A stretch of 64,000 nt of DNA from Vicinamibacterales bacterium. Lineage in GTDB: Bacteria; Acidobacteriota; Vicinamibacteria; Vicinamibacterales; UBA2999. The stretch lies in contig JAWKHS010000013.1 of the NCBI GenBank assembly GCA_041394705.1, positions 140,579-204,578 of the forward strand. Direction: 5' to 3'. A program made the translations under genes and the position numbers. Below, piece by piece: positions 31,901-40,434 of this stretch (position 1 is its first letter; each line of letters starts with the position of its first letter). The notes beneath the pieces are model-generated. The model searched no databases. It saw nothing but the letters and a program-made list of their open reading frames with translations, and was not told where the DNA came from.

Positions 31901-32057
31901 GCTGGGTCTGGGGCCCGGCGCCGACCTGCAGAAGCCGCTCGCCCTGGCCGTGATCGGCGGCCTGGCCCTGTCCACGCCGGTCACGCTTCTGGCCGTGCCC
32001 GGGCTCTACGCCGTCCTCACGTTACGGTCGGGCGGAGGGCGGCGTGGCGCGTCGTGA
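28971..32057 (+). CDS. RND efflux transporter, inner-membrane pump
   Basis: A 1028-residue RND permease, full length. The first TM helix is followed by a large periplasmic loop, then TM2-6; TM4 carries IGLVIDDAVVVVENIHRR with the paired Asp of the proton relay, and TM10 has LVVKNGVMLLD with the matching Lys. A second periplasmic domain and TM8-12 follow. The family is AcrB/MdtB/CusA-like; nothing decides between drugs and metals, and obvious metal-binding Met clusters are not apparent. Start GTG overlaps the adaptor stop (GTGA). Confidence 0.95.
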   Translation: MNVAAVLLRHGRATALVAVALVVAGALAARALPSSIYPPLEFPRIVVIAKSGTLPPQSMTLTVTRPIEQAVMEVPGIRRVRSRTIRGATEISGQFDPATDMVVALQQVQNRVAEIRGELPDDATLLVERLTPAVFPVFILSMTGQVSTADLNDQATYVLKPELARVPGAGQIEVLASDTREVEVVLDPAKLTAARLTVTDVAEALRKQNLVRPVGRFEESGLQHLALASGLWQSPADIAAAPVVVQGGTTLRVANLGQVVPGAPDRTLLVTGNGRDAVSISISQQIGANILAVKAGVDAALAGVARSLPAGIRITKVYDLAEFVSASIANVRDAILIGGALAIAVLLVFLRDVRLTAIAALTLPLAILPTFAVMRVFGGSINLMSMGGLAIAIGLVIDDAVVVVENIHRRAARGEGAVADAVAQLIRPLVSSTLTTVVVFAPLGLLSGVVGQFFQALSLSLSVAVLVSLGLSVSVVPLLARRAVGGRARHAGGDGHAAGGEPESRDDDAPAGGLERIYSRGLHAIVAQPLLAIAVTAALAAVSAELFSTIGTGFLPPADEGGFVVDYLTPAGSALGETDRQVRAMEAVIAATPEVAAYSRRTGSELGLFATAQNSGDILVRLKPRSERSATSEDVIAALRPRLQAAVPLAEIEFVQLLQDMLGDLEGSPTPIEVKIFGDDTAVLESLAEPVEELLRKVDGVVDVVGMQRGNPELTWTIDPAAAGRLGLTVDDVSSQMSAAWLGEVATDLRLLDRRVPVRVRLPDAVRFDVARLGDTLIRTPGGALVPVSRVARPDRSSGQAELLRENLRGMALVSGRLEGRDLGSAVDEIRGALGARQWPVGYTYEIGGQYESQRTAFRELLAVFAVAAVLVFAILVVHFQAWTPALLILLAAPLSLGGALALLVATGADLNVSSAMGLILLVGLVVKNGVMLLDVSERRHAGGEPFATAIEHAGRVRLRPILMTTLCTLFGLLPLALGLGPGADLQKPLALAVIGGLALSTPVTLLAVPGLYAVLTLRSGGGRRGAS

Positions 32058-32155
32058 TCGCGGGCCCGTGCCGCGGTGCACGAGGTCGCGACCTTCTCGA
32101 ACTGACGTTAACATCGGCCCATCCGAGCGAAGGCGCCCTTCGCGTCGAGGCATCC

Positions 32156-33409
32156 ATGCGGTCACGATCCCTCGTCCCGTTCTGCCTGTGGTTGGTGAGC
32201 CTTCTCGCGCTCGGAGGCGTCACCGTCGAGATGTCCGCGACGGGCCGGGCGGCAAAGACGGCTCAGCCGGCTCCGCCTGGCACGGCCGCCTACGTCGGCT
32301 CGGCGGCCTGTGCCACGTGCCATCGGTCCATCTACGACCGCTGGGCGAAGACGCGGATGGCCAACGTGGTTCGGGACCCGAAGGTGCACCCCGACGCGAT
32401 CATCCCGGACCTGTCGGTCCCGAATCCGCTCGTCACGTTCACGCGGGATCAGATTGCGTTCACCTACGGCAGCAAGTGGAAGCAGCGGTACTTCACGAAG
32501 ATCGGGGACGACTACTACCCGTTCCCGGCGCAGTGGGACGTCACCAACAAGGTGTGGCGCCCCTACGTCGCTCAGCCGAACACCGAGTGGTGGCTGCCGC
32601 ACTACCCGCCCGAGACGATCAAGCGGCCCACGGGACCGCTCTGCGACGGGTGCCATTCGGTCAACTACGACATCCGGACCAAGACGGTCACGGAGTGGAA
32701 CGTCGGCTGCGAGAAGTGCCACGGGCCCGGCGGCAATCACGTCAAGGCGCCGGGCAAGACGTCAATCGTCAATCCCGGCCGCCTCGACACGGTGCAGGCG
32801 GTGGACGTGTGCGTCCAGTGCCACTCGCAGGGCAAGCCGCTCGTGAACCCGCAGGCCGGCGCGTACTTCGACTGGCCCGTCGGGTTCCACGTCGGGCAGG
32901 ACCTGAAGGACTTCTGGGAGCTCGAGGAACACACGCTCGGCGAGACCACGTTCACCCACTACGGCGACGGCACGTCGCACAAGAACCGCATGCAGGGAAA
33001 CGACTTCGCGCAGAGCCTGATGTACACGCGCGGCGTGACCTGCGCGGCCTGCCACGACGTCCATGGCACGGCCTACAACGCCGACCTCCGCCTGCCGGCC
33101 CAGCAGCTGTGCCTCACCTGCCACGGCTCGAAGTCGCCCAACGGTCCGCACGCCGCCTCGGTGGAAGCCCACACGCACCACCCCGCCACGAGCGCCGGCA
33201 GCGAGTGCATCGCCTGCCACATGCCGAAGACGTCAGGCACGATCGCGAACGTCAGCGTCCGCAGTCACACGTTTCGCTTCATCACGCCCGGCCTCACCGA
33301 CACGATGAAGGTCCCGAACCCCTGCCTCGCCTGCCACGCCGACAAGGACACCGCCTGGGTGCGCACGTCCTTGCGCGCATGGGGCGTGTCGCCGTGGAGG
33401 GCTCAATAG
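32156..33409 (+). CDS. Secreted octahaem c-type cytochrome
   Basis: A 417-residue protein with a signal segment (FCLWLVSLLALGGVTVE) and eight CxxCH motifs: CATCH, CDGCH, CEKCH, CVQCH, CAACH, CLTCH, CIACH and CLACH. Their spacing resembles cytochrome c554-like multihaem proteins found in soil Acidobacteria. It should carry electrons in the periplasm; a catalytic role (nitrogen or sulfur oxyanion reduction) cannot be excluded. The start is about 100 nt after the RND gene, so cotranscription is possible but unproven. Confidence 0.93.
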   Translation: MRSRSLVPFCLWLVSLLALGGVTVEMSATGRAAKTAQPAPPGTAAYVGSAACATCHRSIYDRWAKTRMANVVRDPKVHPDAIIPDLSVPNPLVTFTRDQIAFTYGSKWKQRYFTKIGDDYYPFPAQWDVTNKVWRPYVAQPNTEWWLPHYPPETIKRPTGPLCDGCHSVNYDIRTKTVTEWNVGCEKCHGPGGNHVKAPGKTSIVNPGRLDTVQAVDVCVQCHSQGKPLVNPQAGAYFDWPVGFHVGQDLKDFWELEEHTLGETTFTHYGDGTSHKNRMQGNDFAQSLMYTRGVTCAACHDVHGTAYNADLRLPAQQLCLTCHGSKSPNGPHAASVEAHTHHPATSAGSECIACHMPKTSGTIANVSVRSHTFRFITPGLTDTMKVPNPCLACHADKDTAWVRTSLRAWGVSPWRAQ

Positions 33410-33455
33410 CGCCGGGGATTCGAAGGCCCGGGCCCCGAGCCCCGCATGAGTCGCG

Positions 33456-34106
33456 TCAGCGCTCTTCCACCCTCGCCCTCCTGATGTAGTCCAGCCGCGG
33501 GAAGTTCTTCCGGAGATACGCGTTGCCCTGCTCGAACAGGGGATCCTGGCGGCCGGCGCGGATGCCGCCGAGGGCGGTTTCGCCGTAGCCGTCGTACAGC
33601 CCCTCCACCGCGTCCCAGCCCTCCACGATTCGGCCGAACGGGACGAAGGGCTCCTTGTCGTGCGTGAGGTGGTTGTCCACGAGGTTGATGAAGACCTGGG
33701 TGGTGCGGCCGTTGGGGATCGCGAAGGCGAACGCCACCGTGCCCTGGACGTTGGACTCGCGGAAGGGATCATCGGGGATGGCCCGGTGGCGCCACGCCTG
33801 GGCGACGGCGGGAGTGCCGCTGATGCCGAACTGCGCCCACTTGCCGGCCACGACGCGGAAGAGCGCCGAGTCGTCGTAGTAGCCGGCGGTCACGAGCGTG
33901 TAGAAGCGGTCCGCGCCGAGCGGCGCCCACGCCCGCGTGCAGTCGATCACGATGTCGCCCTTCGTGGTGGTGAGGCGCACGCGAAACCGCTCCGGCGCCC
34001 GGGCATCCTCGCGAGGCATCGACGGCGGGTCCTGCGCCGCAGCGCCGTTCATGCCGCGCACGAGGGCCCATCCCAGTGGAGCGGTGATGAAGGTGCGTCT
34101 GTTCAT
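33456..34106 (-). CDS. Cyclophilin-type peptidyl-prolyl isomerase, exported
   Basis: A 216-residue protein from the ATG at 34106 with MNRRTFITAPLGWALVRG, a twin-arginine-like leader. The cyclophilin domain starts at VRLTTTKGDIVIDCTRAWAP and continues with RFYTLVTAGYYDDSALFRVV, then GTVAFAFAIPNGRTTQVFIN and PFGRIVEGWDAVEGL. The pattern G(T/S)xAFA..PN....QxFIN corresponds to the active-site strand. It catalyses proline isomerisation during folding in the periplasm. It is followed by GC-rich intergenic repeats. Confidence 0.93.
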   Translation of the reverse strand: MNRRTFITAPLGWALVRGMNGAAAQDPPSMPREDARAPERFRVRLTTTKGDIVIDCTRAWAPLGADRFYTLVTAGYYDDSALFRVVAGKWAQFGISGTPAVAQAWRHRAIPDDPFRESNVQGTVAFAFAIPNGRTTQVFINLVDNHLTHDKEPFVPFGRIVEGWDAVEGLYDGYGETALGGIRAGRQDPLFEQGNAYLRKNFPRLDYIRRARVEER

Positions 34107-34235
34107 GGGGTCGCGCTCACGGCTCGGGGCTCGGAACGACATCGTTTGACCGCGCTCCGTGCCATCGCGTGACTGGGTGGCAGCGCGACAAATGCCGGGA
34201 CCCGTGACCCGGGTCCCGGGCCCCGGGTCCGTTCC

Positions 34236-35975
34236 CTACTGGCACGACCCGTCGTACTGCCATCGCGGCTCCGTGCGGTCGAGGAACTCCGACGCCTCGA
34301 CGGGTCCCGGGCGCGTGCGCATCCACCGTGTGACCAGGTCGCGCACGAGCGGCGTGGTGTCGAGCGTGGCGTCGTCGGCCAGGGCCTGGCGCACGGCGTC
34401 GCGGCCGGCGATGAAGTCCGAGATCACGACCGTGAGCCGATCGTCGTCGCCGATGGACGCGCCGGTGTCGCGCGTGACGTCCACGGCCGGCGTGCCGGCC
34501 GTGCAGGCAACGCGCACGCGCAGGCCCGAGAGGCCGAGCGTCCGCGCCCACCACCGCGGGCGTCGCAGGTGGTTGGCCACCACCTGACGGACGTCCCTGC
34601 CAGTGAGTTGCCGCCGCACGACGCGGTTGTCGAACGGGAAGGCGTCGTACAGCCCGCCGAGGGTGGCGGGACCACCCGGCAGTCCCAGGCGGAGCCCGCC
34701 GGGGCCCGTGCCGTAGGTGATGGCGGCATCCGCGCCGGCCGTCGCGCGGCGCATCGCGTCGGCGAACAGGTTGCCCAGCGGCGACTCGGCCTCCGGCGCG
34801 CCGCGCTCGATCGGCCCGTCGAAGACGGGGCCGAACGTCGTGGCCCGCAGAGCGGCCACCCGCGCCAGCGCGGGCGCCATGGCCTGCGTGATCGCGGCGT
34901 CCGCCTCGACGGGGTGCCCTTCGTAGCGCGCGGGCGTCCCCGACGACGCGGCCGCGCAGTGGCCCTGGGCGTCCACGCGGCCGCAGATCTCCTGCGGCAG
35001 GTGGATGTGCGCCGTCGCCACCGTGCCCGTGGTCCGGTTCACCGTCAGGTCCACGCGCGCGAAGGCCCGGCCCACCGAGTACGCCTGCGCGACGGCGATG
35101 CCGTTCACCTCGTGCGCCACGGCAGCGTGCGTGTGCCCGGCCATCACCACGTCCACGAGCCCCCGCGGCAGGCGGCGGGCCAGGTCGAAGATCTCGGACC
35201 ACTCGTCGCACGACGTGAGATCGTCGGCCGCTTCGAACGACGTGCACTCGCCGCCCGCGTGGGAGACGACCACCACCACCTGGGCGCCGCGCGCGCGCAG
35301 CGCCTCGGCTTCCCGCTGCACCGCGGCGACGAGCGGCGTCGTCCGCAGGCCGCCGACGTTGGCGGCCAGCGTCATGCTGAGCGCCTCGTAGGTCATGATG
35401 CCCACGAGCCCCACGCGGACGCCCGCGGCCTCCACCATCGCCGACGGCGTGACGTTCGGCCATGCCGCGGGCCGTCCGTCTTCGAGAAGGTTCGCGGCCA
35501 GCAGCGGGTAGTGCGCCTGCGCGGCCCGCGCCTTCAACGCGCCTCGCGGGTCCGCGCGCGGCGTGTCGAGCGCATCGGCGGTGTCCACGGCGCCGAACTC
35601 GAAATCGTGGTTCCCGATCGCGGCCGCCGTGTACCCGAGCGCGTTGTAGGCGTCCACCACCACCGCGCCCTCGGAGAGGTTCGACTCGGTGCCGCCCTGG
35701 AACGTGTCGCCCGAATCGACGAGCAGGACGGCCCCGCCATCGGCGGCCCGCGCGGCCCGCAGATTGGCCAGGTAGCCCCCGAACATGGCGAGTCCGCCGC
35801 GTCCCTCGACGGGCATGAGGCGGCCGTGCAGGTCGGTGGTGCCGACGATCGACAGGGTGACGGTGGACGGCAGGGCGGCGCGGGTCGCGGCAAGGAGGCC
35901 GACGACGGCCAGCGTCAGGACGGCGCCGGCCAGCGCGAGTCGGGCGGGGCGGGGCGGGCGGATGGGAAGGCGCAT
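34236..35975 (-). CDS. 5'-nucleotidase/2',3'-cyclic phosphodiesterase family
   Basis: A 579-residue secreted enzyme. An N-terminal anchor (LALAGAVLTLAVVGLLAATR) precedes the metallophosphatase domain: TTDLHGRL (metal ligands D and H), LLVDSGDTFQGG, IGNHDFEFG (the NHD motif), VVVSHAGGEC and VMAGHTH. The C-terminal 5-nucleotidase domain has SPLGNLFADAMRRAT and YDAFPFDNRVV. Both domains are present and the metal ligands intact. It probably salvages extracellular nucleotides or cyclic phosphates. Confidence 0.94.
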   Translation of the reverse strand: MRLPIRPPRPARLALAGAVLTLAVVGLLAATRAALPSTVTLSIVGTTDLHGRLMPVEGRGGLAMFGGYLANLRAARAADGGAVLLVDSGDTFQGGTESNLSEGAVVVDAYNALGYTAAAIGNHDFEFGAVDTADALDTPRADPRGALKARAAQAHYPLLAANLLEDGRPAAWPNVTPSAMVEAAGVRVGLVGIMTYEALSMTLAANVGGLRTTPLVAAVQREAEALRARGAQVVVVVSHAGGECTSFEAADDLTSCDEWSEIFDLARRLPRGLVDVVMAGHTHAAVAHEVNGIAVAQAYSVGRAFARVDLTVNRTTGTVATAHIHLPQEICGRVDAQGHCAAASSGTPARYEGHPVEADAAITQAMAPALARVAALRATTFGPVFDGPIERGAPEAESPLGNLFADAMRRATAGADAAITYGTGPGGLRLGLPGGPATLGGLYDAFPFDNRVVRRQLTGRDVRQVVANHLRRPRWWARTLGLSGLRVRVACTAGTPAVDVTRDTGASIGDDDRLTVVISDFIAGRDAVRQALADDATLDTTPLVRDLVTRWMRTRPGPVEASEFLDRTEPRWQYDGSCQ

Positions 35976-36034
35976 CGGCGAGCCGTCATCAGGATAGGCC
36001 GATGACGGCGCCGATGCGCCCGTTGTGTGACGAA

Positions 36035-37519
36035 CTACGAATCGGCGCGGGGGACGGCCACGAAGCTGTCCACGCCGCGGCGCGTCACCAGCAGGATCGT
36101 CGGGCGGTCGTGCTGGGTGCCGAGGGCCGCACGGAGGGCCGCCACCGAGTCCACCGTCTTGCCGTTCACCGACTTGATGAGGTCGCCCGAGCGCACCCCG
36201 GCGGCCGCGGCGCGTCCCTCGGGATCCACCCCCGTCACGACCAGGCCGTCGGCCGTGCGCGGGAGGTCGAGCTGCTCGGCCAGCCGGGGCGTGACCGGCG
36301 TCAGCGCCAGGCCCAGCCGGGTGTCGTCGTGGCCCTCGCCCGAGGCGGGCCCGTTGTCCGCCATCTCGGTGCGCTCGCGCTCGACGAGCGTGGCCTTCAC
36401 GGTCTGGTCCTTGCCGTCGCGCCGGATGTCGAGGGTCACCTCCGTGCCAGGCGTCGTGCCCGCGATCTGGTTGCGGAGCGCGTTGGAGTCCTTCACCGGG
36501 CGGCCGTCGAGCGCCATCACGATGTCGCCCTGCTTCAGGCCCGCCTTCGCGGCCGGGCTGCCGGGTTCCACGTCGCTCACGACCGCGCCGCGCGCGTCGG
36601 GCACCCCGAAGCCGGCGGCGAGCTCGGGGGTGAGGGGCTGGACCACGACGCCCAGCTTCGAGCGGTGCACCACCTTGTCCTTCACGAGCTGGTCGCTGAC
36701 GGCGCGGGCCATCGACGACGGAATCGCGAAGCCGAGGCCGATGTTCCCGCCGGAGGGCGACACGATCTGGGCGTTGATCCCCACGAGCTCGCCCTTCAGG
36801 TTCACGAGCGCTCCGCCCGAGTTGCCCTGGTTGATCGGGGCGTCGGTCTGCAGGAAGTCCTCGTAGGACCCGTCGCTGATCCCGGTGGCGCGGCCCTTCG
36901 CGCTGACGATGCCCATCGTCACCGTCTGGCCGACGCCCAGCGGGTTGCCGAACGCGAGCACCACGTCGCCCACCTTCACCTGCTCGGAGTCGCCGAACGG
37001 CACGGTGGGCAGGTTGGCGGCCGTGACCTTCACCACCGCGAGGTCGCTGGGCTGGTCGCTGCCGACCAGGGTGCCCGTGAACGACCGGCCGTCGGCCGTG
37101 TCGACGCGAATCGAGTCGGCGTGATCGATCACGTGGTGGTTCGTCAGGATCAGGCCGTCGGGCCGGATGATGACGCCGGAGCCGAGCGCGTCGGCGCGGC
37201 TGCGGGGCGCGGGACCGTCCTGACCGAAGAAGTCGCGGAACGGCGCGGGCAGCGACGTGGGCATCGCCTCCACGGTCTTCTCGACGCGAATGGTGACCAC
37301 GGCCGGCGCCACCCTGTCCACGATGGGGCTGTAGGACGACGTGGGCGACGGCACGACGAGCGGGGCGGTCACGGCGGGCGGCGTGGTCGGCGCGGCCGCT
37401 GGCGGCGACGCCACGATGTGCGAGACGCCGAGGGCGAACACGCCCGCGGCAACTCCAAGAACGGCGAAGCGAGCGACAGCCGCGGCGGGCCGTCGGTCGC
37501 GAGTGTCGGTTCCAATCAT
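36035..37519 (-). CDS. degP: HtrA/DegP-family periplasmic serine protease
   Basis: I prefer the ATG at 37519 because GGAG lies 9 nt upstream; the ATG at 37528 would overlap the ribosome-binding site. The 494 residues comprise a membrane anchor (VARFAVLGVAAGVFALGVSH), a trypsin-like domain with His (ILTNHHVIDHAD), Asp (PSDLAVVKV) and Ser (NQGNSGGALVN), and two PDZ domains (SDVEPGSPAAKAGLKQGDIV and VTGVDPEGRAAAAGVRSGDL). It degrades or refolds damaged envelope proteins. It lies downstream of a two-component pair that may control it. Confidence 0.95.
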   Translation of the reverse strand: MIGTDTRDRRPAAAVARFAVLGVAAGVFALGVSHIVASPPAAAPTTPPAVTAPLVVPSPTSSYSPIVDRVAPAVVTIRVEKTVEAMPTSLPAPFRDFFGQDGPAPRSRADALGSGVIIRPDGLILTNHHVIDHADSIRVDTADGRSFTGTLVGSDQPSDLAVVKVTAANLPTVPFGDSEQVKVGDVVLAFGNPLGVGQTVTMGIVSAKGRATGISDGSYEDFLQTDAPINQGNSGGALVNLKGELVGINAQIVSPSGGNIGLGFAIPSSMARAVSDQLVKDKVVHRSKLGVVVQPLTPELAAGFGVPDARGAVVSDVEPGSPAAKAGLKQGDIVMALDGRPVKDSNALRNQIAGTTPGTEVTLDIRRDGKDQTVKATLVERERTEMADNGPASGEGHDDTRLGLALTPVTPRLAEQLDLPRTADGLVVTGVDPEGRAAAAGVRSGDLIKSVNGKTVDSVAALRAALGTQHDRPTILLVTRRGVDSFVAVPRADS

Positions 37520-37712
37520 GGTCGGCATCTCCTCGGCGCGGTGTGTGAGTGCGCCGTCACTCGTTAGGACGCTCGGGCGGCTGGCTTTGCCCTTTCGTGG
37601 GAATGACAGTTGTGAAAGGGCCAGGCCGCGCGGCCGATGCGCGGGCGACGGGCTGCGAGAAGGGCGTGAAACGACGCGGCCGCGGGCGGCCGTCTCGGCG
37701 GCGGGGCGAGGG

Positions 37713-39128
37713 TCAGGCGGCGGGCGGGCCGCTCGGGGCCAGGGGCAAGACCACCGAGAACTCGCTGCCATGGCCGGGCGTGGAGACGACGCCCACCGTG
37801 CCGCCGTGCGCCTCGACGATGGCCTTGACGAGCGACAGTCCCAGGCCGAGGCCGCGCGTCGAGCGGCTCGCGTCGGCGCGATAGAGCCGGTCCCACACGT
37901 GCGGCACGTCGGCGGGGCCGATGCCGATCCCCGTGTCGCGCACGGCGATGGTCGCCTGCACGGCGTCGGCGGCGGCCGACACGTCCACCCGTCCGCCGGC
38001 GTCGGTGTACTTGACGGCGTTCGCCACGAGGTTGGCCAGCACCTGGCGCAGCCGGGTGCGGTCGGCCTGGAGCGTGATGCCCGCCGGCACGTCCACCGTC
38101 AGCTCCACGCCCTTGTCTTCGGCTTCGTCCACGTAGAGATCCACCGCCTCGCCGACGATCGTCGCCAGGTCCACCGGCTCGCGGGCCAGCGCCATGGTGC
38201 CGGTCTCGGCTTCCGAGATGTCCATGAGCGCGGTCAGCGTGGCGTTCACGCGGTCCGCCTCCTCCAGGGCGCGGGCCAGTCCCTCGCGCTGCGCGGCCGG
38301 GTCGTCGGCCAGGAGCGCGGACTCCGCCACCGTCCGGAGCCGCGTGAGCGGCGTCCGGAGGTCGTGGGCGACGTTGTCGAGGGCGCCGCGCATCCCGCCC
38401 ACCAGCACCTGGATGCGGCCGAGCATGTCGTTCACGAGGCCGCCGAGGCGATCGAGCGGATCGGACGACGACCGCGTGGGCACCCGCGCGTCGAAGCGCC
38501 CGGTGTGGAGGATCGACCCCAGCGTGGCGTCGAGCGCGCGCAGCGGCGCCATGGCGAAGTGCGTCAGTACGGCGCCGCCGAAGATCGCCACCAGCACGAC
38601 GAGCACGAACACCTGGAGCGAGCGCTCCCGGAAGTTGCGCAGCAGCGCGTCGCGCGCGTGGGAGGTGCGGCCCACCTGCACGATGACGCCGCCGCGCAGC
38701 GCCGCCGTGCCCACCTCGAGGCTCGTGCCGTCGGGCGGAGACGCCAGGATGGTCCAGGGCGTGGCCTCCACCCCGGGCCGATCCAGCCGGGCCAGGTCGA
38801 AGCCGCTCCACGCGCGAGGCTCGGTGAAGTACACGACCTCGGCGTCGCCGACCTTCACCCGCACCAGGAGCTGCTCGTGGCGCCCTTCGCCCGCGTCGGT
38901 GTTGATCACGTCGCGGAGCGCGGGCAGTCCGCCCCGCGCGTACTCCGTGGCGTAGCGGGAGAGCATCGAGTCCAGGACGTCGTGGTCCTGGGCCGCCAGG
39001 GCGCGCGCCAGGAGCACGTAGGTCACCATGGCGACGGCGGCCGCGCTCACGACGAACAGGCCGGCGTACCACGCCGCGATCCGGAGCGGGAACGCCCGCG
39101 CGAACGCCCTACCCGGCCCGGAGGACAT
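37713..39128 (-). CDS. Sensor histidine kinase
   Basis: A 471-residue kinase. Two membrane helices (about 15-40 AAWYAGLFVVSAAAVAMVTY, and about 170-190 LQVFVLVVLVAIFGGAVL) flank a periplasmic sensor domain. Then come HAMP, the phospho-acceptor His in DNVAHDLRTPLTRL, N-box LANLVANAVKYTDAGG, G1 DTGIGIGP and G2 TRGLGLGLSLVKAI. It overlaps the response-regulator gene by 20 nt. The stimulus is not deducible, though an envelope signal is likely. Confidence 0.95.
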   Translation of the reverse strand: MSSGPGRAFARAFPLRIAAWYAGLFVVSAAAVAMVTYVLLARALAAQDHDVLDSMLSRYATEYARGGLPALRDVINTDAGEGRHEQLLVRVKVGDAEVVYFTEPRAWSGFDLARLDRPGVEATPWTILASPPDGTSLEVGTAALRGGVIVQVGRTSHARDALLRNFRERSLQVFVLVVLVAIFGGAVLTHFAMAPLRALDATLGSILHTGRFDARVPTRSSSDPLDRLGGLVNDMLGRIQVLVGGMRGALDNVAHDLRTPLTRLRTVAESALLADDPAAQREGLARALEEADRVNATLTALMDISEAETGTMALAREPVDLATIVGEAVDLYVDEAEDKGVELTVDVPAGITLQADRTRLRQVLANLVANAVKYTDAGGRVDVSAAADAVQATIAVRDTGIGIGPADVPHVWDRLYRADASRSTRGLGLGLSLVKAIVEAHGGTVGVVSTPGHGSEFSVVLPLAPSGPPAA

Positions 39129-39819
39129 ACCCCACGCCGCGCACCGTGTGGAGCAGCTTCGGCTCGAAGTCCTTGTCGATCTTCTCGCGCAGGCGATGGA
39201 CCAGCACGTCCACCGCGTTGGTGCCGGTGTCGAAGCTGTAGTCCCACACGTGCGACACGATCATGGTCTTCGAGACGACCTTGCCGGCGTTGCGCATCAG
39301 GAATTCGAGCAGGGCGTACTCGCGCGGCCGGAGCTCGATCGGCTGGTCGTGGCGGGTGGCCCGGCGGGTCAGGCGGTCCAGCCGCAGGTCACCGACCGTC
39401 AGCTCGGTCGCCTCCTGGGCGGCGTGACCGCGGCGGGTGAGCGCCTGGACGCGGGCCAGGAGTTCGGGAAACGCGAACGGCTTGGTCAGGTAGTCGTCGC
39501 CGCCCGTCTGCAGCCCCTTCACGCGGTCGTCCACGGTGTGACGGGCGCTGAGGAACAGGACGGGCGTGGCCACGCTGGCCCGGCGCAGCGCGCCGACCAG
39601 GCTCAGGCCGTCGAGCCGCGGCAGCATCACGTCCACGATGGCGGCGTCGTAGTCCCGCGACTGGGCGAGATCCAGGCCTTCGACGCCGTCCGGGGCCACG
39701 TCCACGGCGAACCCCTCCTGGCGGAGGCCGGCCGCCACGAACTCGGCAATGCTGGAATCGTCTTCGACGACGAGAACGCGCACGTCGTCATGGTGATTCG
39801 CCATGTCGTAGCCGGTCAA
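39109..39819 (-). CDS. OmpR-family response regulator
   Basis: A 236-residue regulator. Start chosen at the TTG at 39819, 6 nt after GGAGG; the ATG at 39804 is an alternative. Receiver domain with VLVVEDDSSIAEFVAAGL, phospho-Asp in AAIVDVMLPRLDGLSL, Lys in YLTKPFAFPELLARVQ; C-terminal winged helix with LRPREYALLEFLMRNAGKVV and TGTNAVDVLVHRLREKID. It is the first gene of the pair with the kinase, and HtrA follows 190 nt after the kinase. Confidence 0.95.
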   Translation of the reverse strand: MTGYDMANHHDDVRVLVVEDDSSIAEFVAAGLRQEGFAVDVAPDGVEGLDLAQSRDYDAAIVDVMLPRLDGLSLVGALRRASVATPVLFLSARHTVDDRVKGLQTGGDDYLTKPFAFPELLARVQALTRRGHAAQEATELTVGDLRLDRLTRRATRHDQPIELRPREYALLEFLMRNAGKVVSKTMIVSHVWDYSFDTGTNAVDVLVHRLREKIDKDFEPKLLHTVRGVGYVLRAG

Positions 39820-39943
39820 GGCACACCTCCGGGGGGGCCGCCGCCGGGACCCGGGCGCCATCGGGCCGGTCACGGCCGCCGTACTCATCCGGATCGTAGG
39901 GCGCGCCCCCTGTCGAGGGGCTGTCGGCGCCCTTACATCGGTG

Positions 39944-40273
39944 TCACAGGAACAGGCGCAGTTTGTCGAACCGCTCGGCGAGGAGATAGCAGACGGTCAC
40001 GCGGCTCTTGGGCTGCCGCGGATTCATGCGGCCGATGACGGCCTCGATCGCGGCATCGAGTTCGGCGTCGGCGTGCGCCAGGCGCAGGCGGCGCTTGAGG
40101 AAGTGCTCGCGCAGATCGCGGCGCTCGGCGGGATCGGATTCCGTCAGGTTGATCAGATCGCGACGGAGCAGCGTGCGGCCCAGATGACGCGCGATGCCGC
40201 GGACCGCGGCGCGATCGACTGGAGCCGAATAGAGAGTGACGTTGTGTGAGTAGTCGACAGACGAGAGCGCCAC
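39944..40273 (-). CDS. DUF2853 family protein
   Basis: A 109-residue protein beginning at GTG 40273. It fits the DUF2853 pattern closely: SVDYSHNVTLYSAPVDRAAV, then GIARHLGRTLLRRD, FLKRRLRLAHADAELDAAIE and SRVTVCYLLAERFDKLRLF. Members are small, helical, cytoplasmic and of unknown function. It stands alone between the regulator pair and the terpene-cyclase-like gene. Confidence 0.85.
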   Translation of the reverse strand: MALSSVDYSHNVTLYSAPVDRAAVRGIARHLGRTLLRRDLINLTESDPAERRDLREHFLKRRLRLAHADAELDAAIEAVIGRMNPRQPKSRVTVCYLLAERFDKLRLFL

Positions 40274-40434
40274 AAACCGTCCTGCAATCCGTCCGCAGAT
40301 ACTCTAGTGGGTCCTGACGTCATACGGCGTTTTTTCTGGAATTCTGGGGTCCGGCGCGGCCGTTGACTACGGTTCCGCTGGTCGCGCGATCACGGCTGTG
40401 TTCGCCGGCGTCTACTGTCGCGCTGGCAACCTGG

